Below, piece after piece: positions 9,477-11,434 of a DNA stretch of 11,434 nt. The translations under genes and the position numbers were made by a program. Position 1 is the first letter of the stretch. Each line of letters begins with the position of its first letter. This DNA comes from Dipetalonema caudispina. Lineage: Eukaryota; Nematoda; Chromadorea; Rhabditida; Onchocercidae. The notes beneath the pieces are model-generated. The model saw only the letters and a program-made list of their open reading frames with translations. It did not search any database and was not told the DNA's origin. The stretch spans positions 1-11,434 of the forward strand of contig JABVXV010000736.1 in NCBI GenBank assembly GCA_013365325.1, given 5' to 3'.

Positions 9477-9535
9477 AAGGCGTAAATGTACATGTGATGA
9501 TTTTCTAGTTAGCGCAAATGTACATTTCTCGCCTT
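9477..9535. repeat. Imperfect inverted repeat around TGTACA
   Basis: The left arm 9477-9493 (AAGGCGTAAATGTACAT) is the near-exact reverse complement of the right arm 9518-9535 (ATGTACATTTCTCGCCTT), with one small internal mismatch/bulge and a 24-base loop. Each arm contains the palindrome ATGTACAT, so the same two blocks also read as direct repeats (GCGTAAATGTACAT and GCGCAAATGTACAT). Confidence 0.75.
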
Positions 9536-9825
9536 ATCAAGACGAAAAGGTTTTAATTTTCTATTACATTTAACATTTAATTTCTATTCAAATCGTAGAA
9601 ATCAAATGTCGCTGAGGAATTTGCGGAAGGACTTGATAAAATTTAACTTTTTATCTTGTCTATTAGCTAAAAATCTTTATGAAAACATGCAGAGAAGGAA
9701 AGTGAAAGCCATTTTTATGTTTTATCATAATTCGCTGATTCTTCATTATGCTTCATAATTTACATTTCTGAATGATTTCGAACCTTCTGAAGTTTCGAAA
9801 CAATTTTTCCTTGCTTTTACCAAAG

Positions 9826-9892
9826 TGATTGAAATAATATATTATGGAATGATTAAAATAATATATTTTTGAGTGATTAAAATAATATATTC
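9826..9892 (+). repeat. 24-base minisatellite, about 2.8 copies
   Basis: Copies start at 9826, 9850 and 9874 with an exact 24-base period. The shared core is TGATTRAAATAATATATT; the last six bases differ between copies (ATGGAA, TTTGAG). No coding frame runs through it. Confidence 0.85.
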
Positions 9893-9937
9893 TGATTATC
9901 TTTGGTTATCTCAAATTATATTGCAGAATTTCTGCAG

Positions 9938-10005
9938 TTTTTGTCGCTGTTTATTAAATTTATACTCTAAGTTTTTTACGTGAACAAAAGATCGTAAGAA
10001 GTAAG
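9938..10005 (+). repeat. Diverged direct repeat, copy 1
   Basis: The segment containing TTATTAAATTTAT ... TGAACAAAAGATCGTAAGAAGTAA is related to 10234-10293. The last 24 bases (9981-10004) match the second copy at 22 of 24 positions; the first half is weaker and needs a gap of about nine bases. Confidence 0.55.
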
Positions 10006-10233
10006 CTTAAATTTATTAGTTATGTAGTTAATCAATCAAATTAAAACTTCTAAATTTATTTTCTCCCAATTTCTCCTCAAATAAACCGTTGCATCATTTA
10101 GCCATATGAATTTCATTGAAGAATTCAATTTCGCTATTGTGAAAAGGTAAAGTAGTAAATGTTCATCCTTGTTTTCTTTTCTTATTGATACTTTTCAAGT
10201 GACAAATAAATCTTATCCCAACATTTTTGATTA

Positions 10234-10293
10234 CTTTTTGCCTCTCTTTGTTAAATTTGTGCTTTAACATGAACAAAAAATCGGAAGAAGTAA
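10234..10293 (+). repeat. Diverged direct repeat, copy 2
   Basis: Partner of 9938-10005, about 290 bases downstream. TTGTTAAATTTG is followed by TGAACAAAAAATCGGAAGAAGTAA (10270-10293). This suggests an old segmental duplication in this stretch. Confidence 0.55.
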
Positions 10294-10363
10294 AGGAGTA
10301 AGACCTTCGTCTTCAGAGCTTATTTAAATGAAATTGGCCTAAGTTCCGTGTTGATAATTATAA

Positions 10364-10615
10364 TTTATTTGCAAGGAAAACAAAAATGCAAATTTCACTA
10401 GAGAAAAAAGAGATGCACTATCAGTCAATTCAGTGTTTGAAGAAAATCTTTCATGCCGTTCTTCAATAGCATTGCATTCAATTCTTATATCCATCAGCAT
10501 TGATGAAAAATGTTGCAGGAAAATTCTCGTGAAACATATCTTTTATGCAATGAGTATTAGTATATCGATTAAAACAAACATCATATATTTCTTACAAACA
10601 TGGATACGTTGTTAA
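10364..10615 (+). CDS. Possible exon, 83-codon open frame
   Basis: The frame is open from 10364 to TAA at 10613-10615. The first half is balanced and polar (NANFTREKRDALSVNSVFEE), followed by a cysteine- and isoleucine-containing stretch (DEKCCRKILVKH). G+C is a little above the local background around 10410-10530. There is no ATG near the 5' end; possible acceptors are ACTAG ending at 10401 and TCAG ending at 10424, both with poor pyrimidine tracts. A competing frame starts at ATG 10386 and ends after 27 residues. A frame of this length is within chance expectation, so this is only a candidate. I do not recognise the product. Confidence 0.2.
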   Translation, partial: FICKENKNANFTREKRDALSVNSVFEENLSCRSSIALHSILISISIDEKCCRKILVKHIFYAMSISISIKTNIIYFLQTWIRC

Positions 10616-10938
10616 CAGTTTGCAAGCGATTTTCATATTTGTCCCGAAAGCTTTTAATTTTAGGCTAATTGGAAGCTATTGTTGTTTCCGTATCATTGTC
10701 ACCAATTACAACGATTTATTGCATGCAAAAATGAAACATACGAGTAATTCGGTATGATTTTGTATGTATGAATTAAAGAATCTGATGTCAGAATCTAACT
10801 TCTAGACACTTTATCTTATAGCAGAAGTAAAACATACAATGAAATAAAAGAAAACAAAAACGACAATCAAAAGTTACAGTTACAGTTTGCTGAATATGAA
10901 TTGCGATTCATCAAATTCTTTTACATTAGTAATTGTCA

Positions 10939-11134
10939 TTAACGCATCTCATCTGAATTAAGGGAATGATACCATCTCATATCTTTTTCACTATGGTATG
11001 ACTGTAGAATTATCATCCTCCTTACCGAAAAATATCCTTCATCGTCCTTACTATCCAATAAGAAATAATTAACCACATTTACTTTTCTTGTCCTCTGCCC
11101 TAAGAAGTATCCACCACGGTCCACATCAAGGCTC
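10939..11134 (-). CDS. Probable 3' exon of a minus-strand gene
   Basis: On the minus strand a good acceptor (CATTCTTCCCAG) ends at 11135. The frame then runs to TAA at 10941-10939, about 64 residues. The composition is typical of a real protein: it starts SLDVDRGGYFLGQRTRK, then acidic DSKDDEG, then RRMIILQSYHSEKDMRWYH, ending NSDEMR. G+C is higher than in the flanks. The exon begins with the third base of a split codon. A tentative in-phase 30-base exon lies at 11404-11375 between an acceptor (CTTTCAG) and GTAACA; joining them would give a 240-base intron. A donor-like AAA/GTAAAT inside the exon offers an alternative shorter exon. AATAAA on the minus strand at 10720-10715 could serve as the poly(A) signal. 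I do not recognise the family. Confidence 0.42.
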
Positions 11135-11434
11135 CTGGGAAGAATGACTAGGAAGATTTACAACTATCAAGTCTACATCAAGTTAGAAAATTACTTGTTA
11201 AAATCTCAGTTCCTCAGAAGGCTTAAAAAGCTCGCCATTTTTGTCAATTCGAACTTAAAAGTTTTCCAAATTCTTTTGGCTACAAATATATTTTCCATTA
11301 CTGTTTGCAAAATTGTAAGTTAAAATACGAAACAATGTAATTTAATTGCTTGTGAGAGGGGTACAATGTGTTACAATGTTTGAAACATTTCCGTACTGAC
11401 AACACTGAAAGGTCACGTTGTGTGAGGGTCAGTG
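11135..11434. other. Right edge; probable intron and upstream exon of the minus-strand gene
   Basis: Bases 11380-11434 are richer in G+C than the stretch before them and stay open on the minus strand (one frame reads LTLTQRDLSVLSVRKCF from the edge). An acceptor-like CTTTCAG lies in the same place on that strand. Short frames at 11190-11310 on the minus strand (for example one containing FELTKMASFLSLLRN) end quickly. Exon boundaries cannot be fixed from the window. Confidence 0.25.

Noticed and set aside
9606..9758. 50-residue plus-strand ORF starting MSLRNLRKDL
   Set aside because: Basic and hydrophobic composition, no rise in G+C beyond its first 40 bases, and within chance expectation. 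It could be reconsidered if transcripts are found.
1..11434. tRNA, rRNA, CRISPR array, transposase or retroelement
   Set aside because: No tRNA T-arm or anticodon-arm signature, no regularly spaced identical repeats with unique spacers, and no transposase, integrase or reverse-transcriptase motifs were seen on reading both strands.

Overview
The window looks like chromosomal DNA from an AT-rich nematode, with a filarial worm as the best guess. By eye G+C is roughly 27-30%. Coding sequence is sparse and interrupted. The clearest splice acceptor is a T-tract ending in TTTTTCAG, which fits the nematode acceptor rule, and the start codon of the main gene sits behind a run of A. There are no bacterial-style operons, no Shine-Dalgarno sites and no long uninterrupted ORFs. 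The species cannot be named from this sequence alone.

Layout. (1) Bases 1-64 look like the tail of a coding exon of a plus-strand gene entering from the left. Its 3' end is probably somewhere between 64 and about 1300; several acceptors are compatible and I could not settle which is used. (2) About 1300-5940 is a long AT-rich stretch without a convincing gene. It holds microsatellites ((AT)7, (AG)11, (AAT)13), long homopolymer runs, a diverged 50-base tandem duplication at 2801-2925, and a 43-base direct repeat present twice (5058-5100 and 5490-5532). (3) 6003-6819 (+) is the one gene I am fairly sure of: two exons (6003-6076 and 6600-6819) joined in phase across a 523-base intron. It encodes a 97-residue, probably secreted protein with no cysteine, seven tryptophans and a tandem G-[ND]-F-[KE]-P-W repeat. 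(4) About 6850-9120 is again AT-rich with no supported gene and a pyrimidine-rich tract near 8890-8960. (5) 9160-9360 is an island of higher G+C with open, protein-like frames on both strands. (6) About 9440-10300 carries an imperfect inverted repeat, a 24-base minisatellite and a diverged direct repeat. (7) 10364-10615 (+) is an 83-codon open frame that may be an exon. (8) 10939-11134 (-) looks like the 3' exon of a minus-strand gene whose 5' part lies toward or beyond the right edge.

The genes show no shared pathway. The main candidate for something undescribed is the small tryptophan-rich secreted protein, which I do not recognise as any named family. A caution applies throughout. At this base composition a simple independent-base model predicts about one or two open frames of 80 or more codons by chance in a window this size, and many of 50-60 codons. 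Frame openness alone was therefore not taken as proof of a gene. Splice-site context, local G+C and residue composition were weighed instead.
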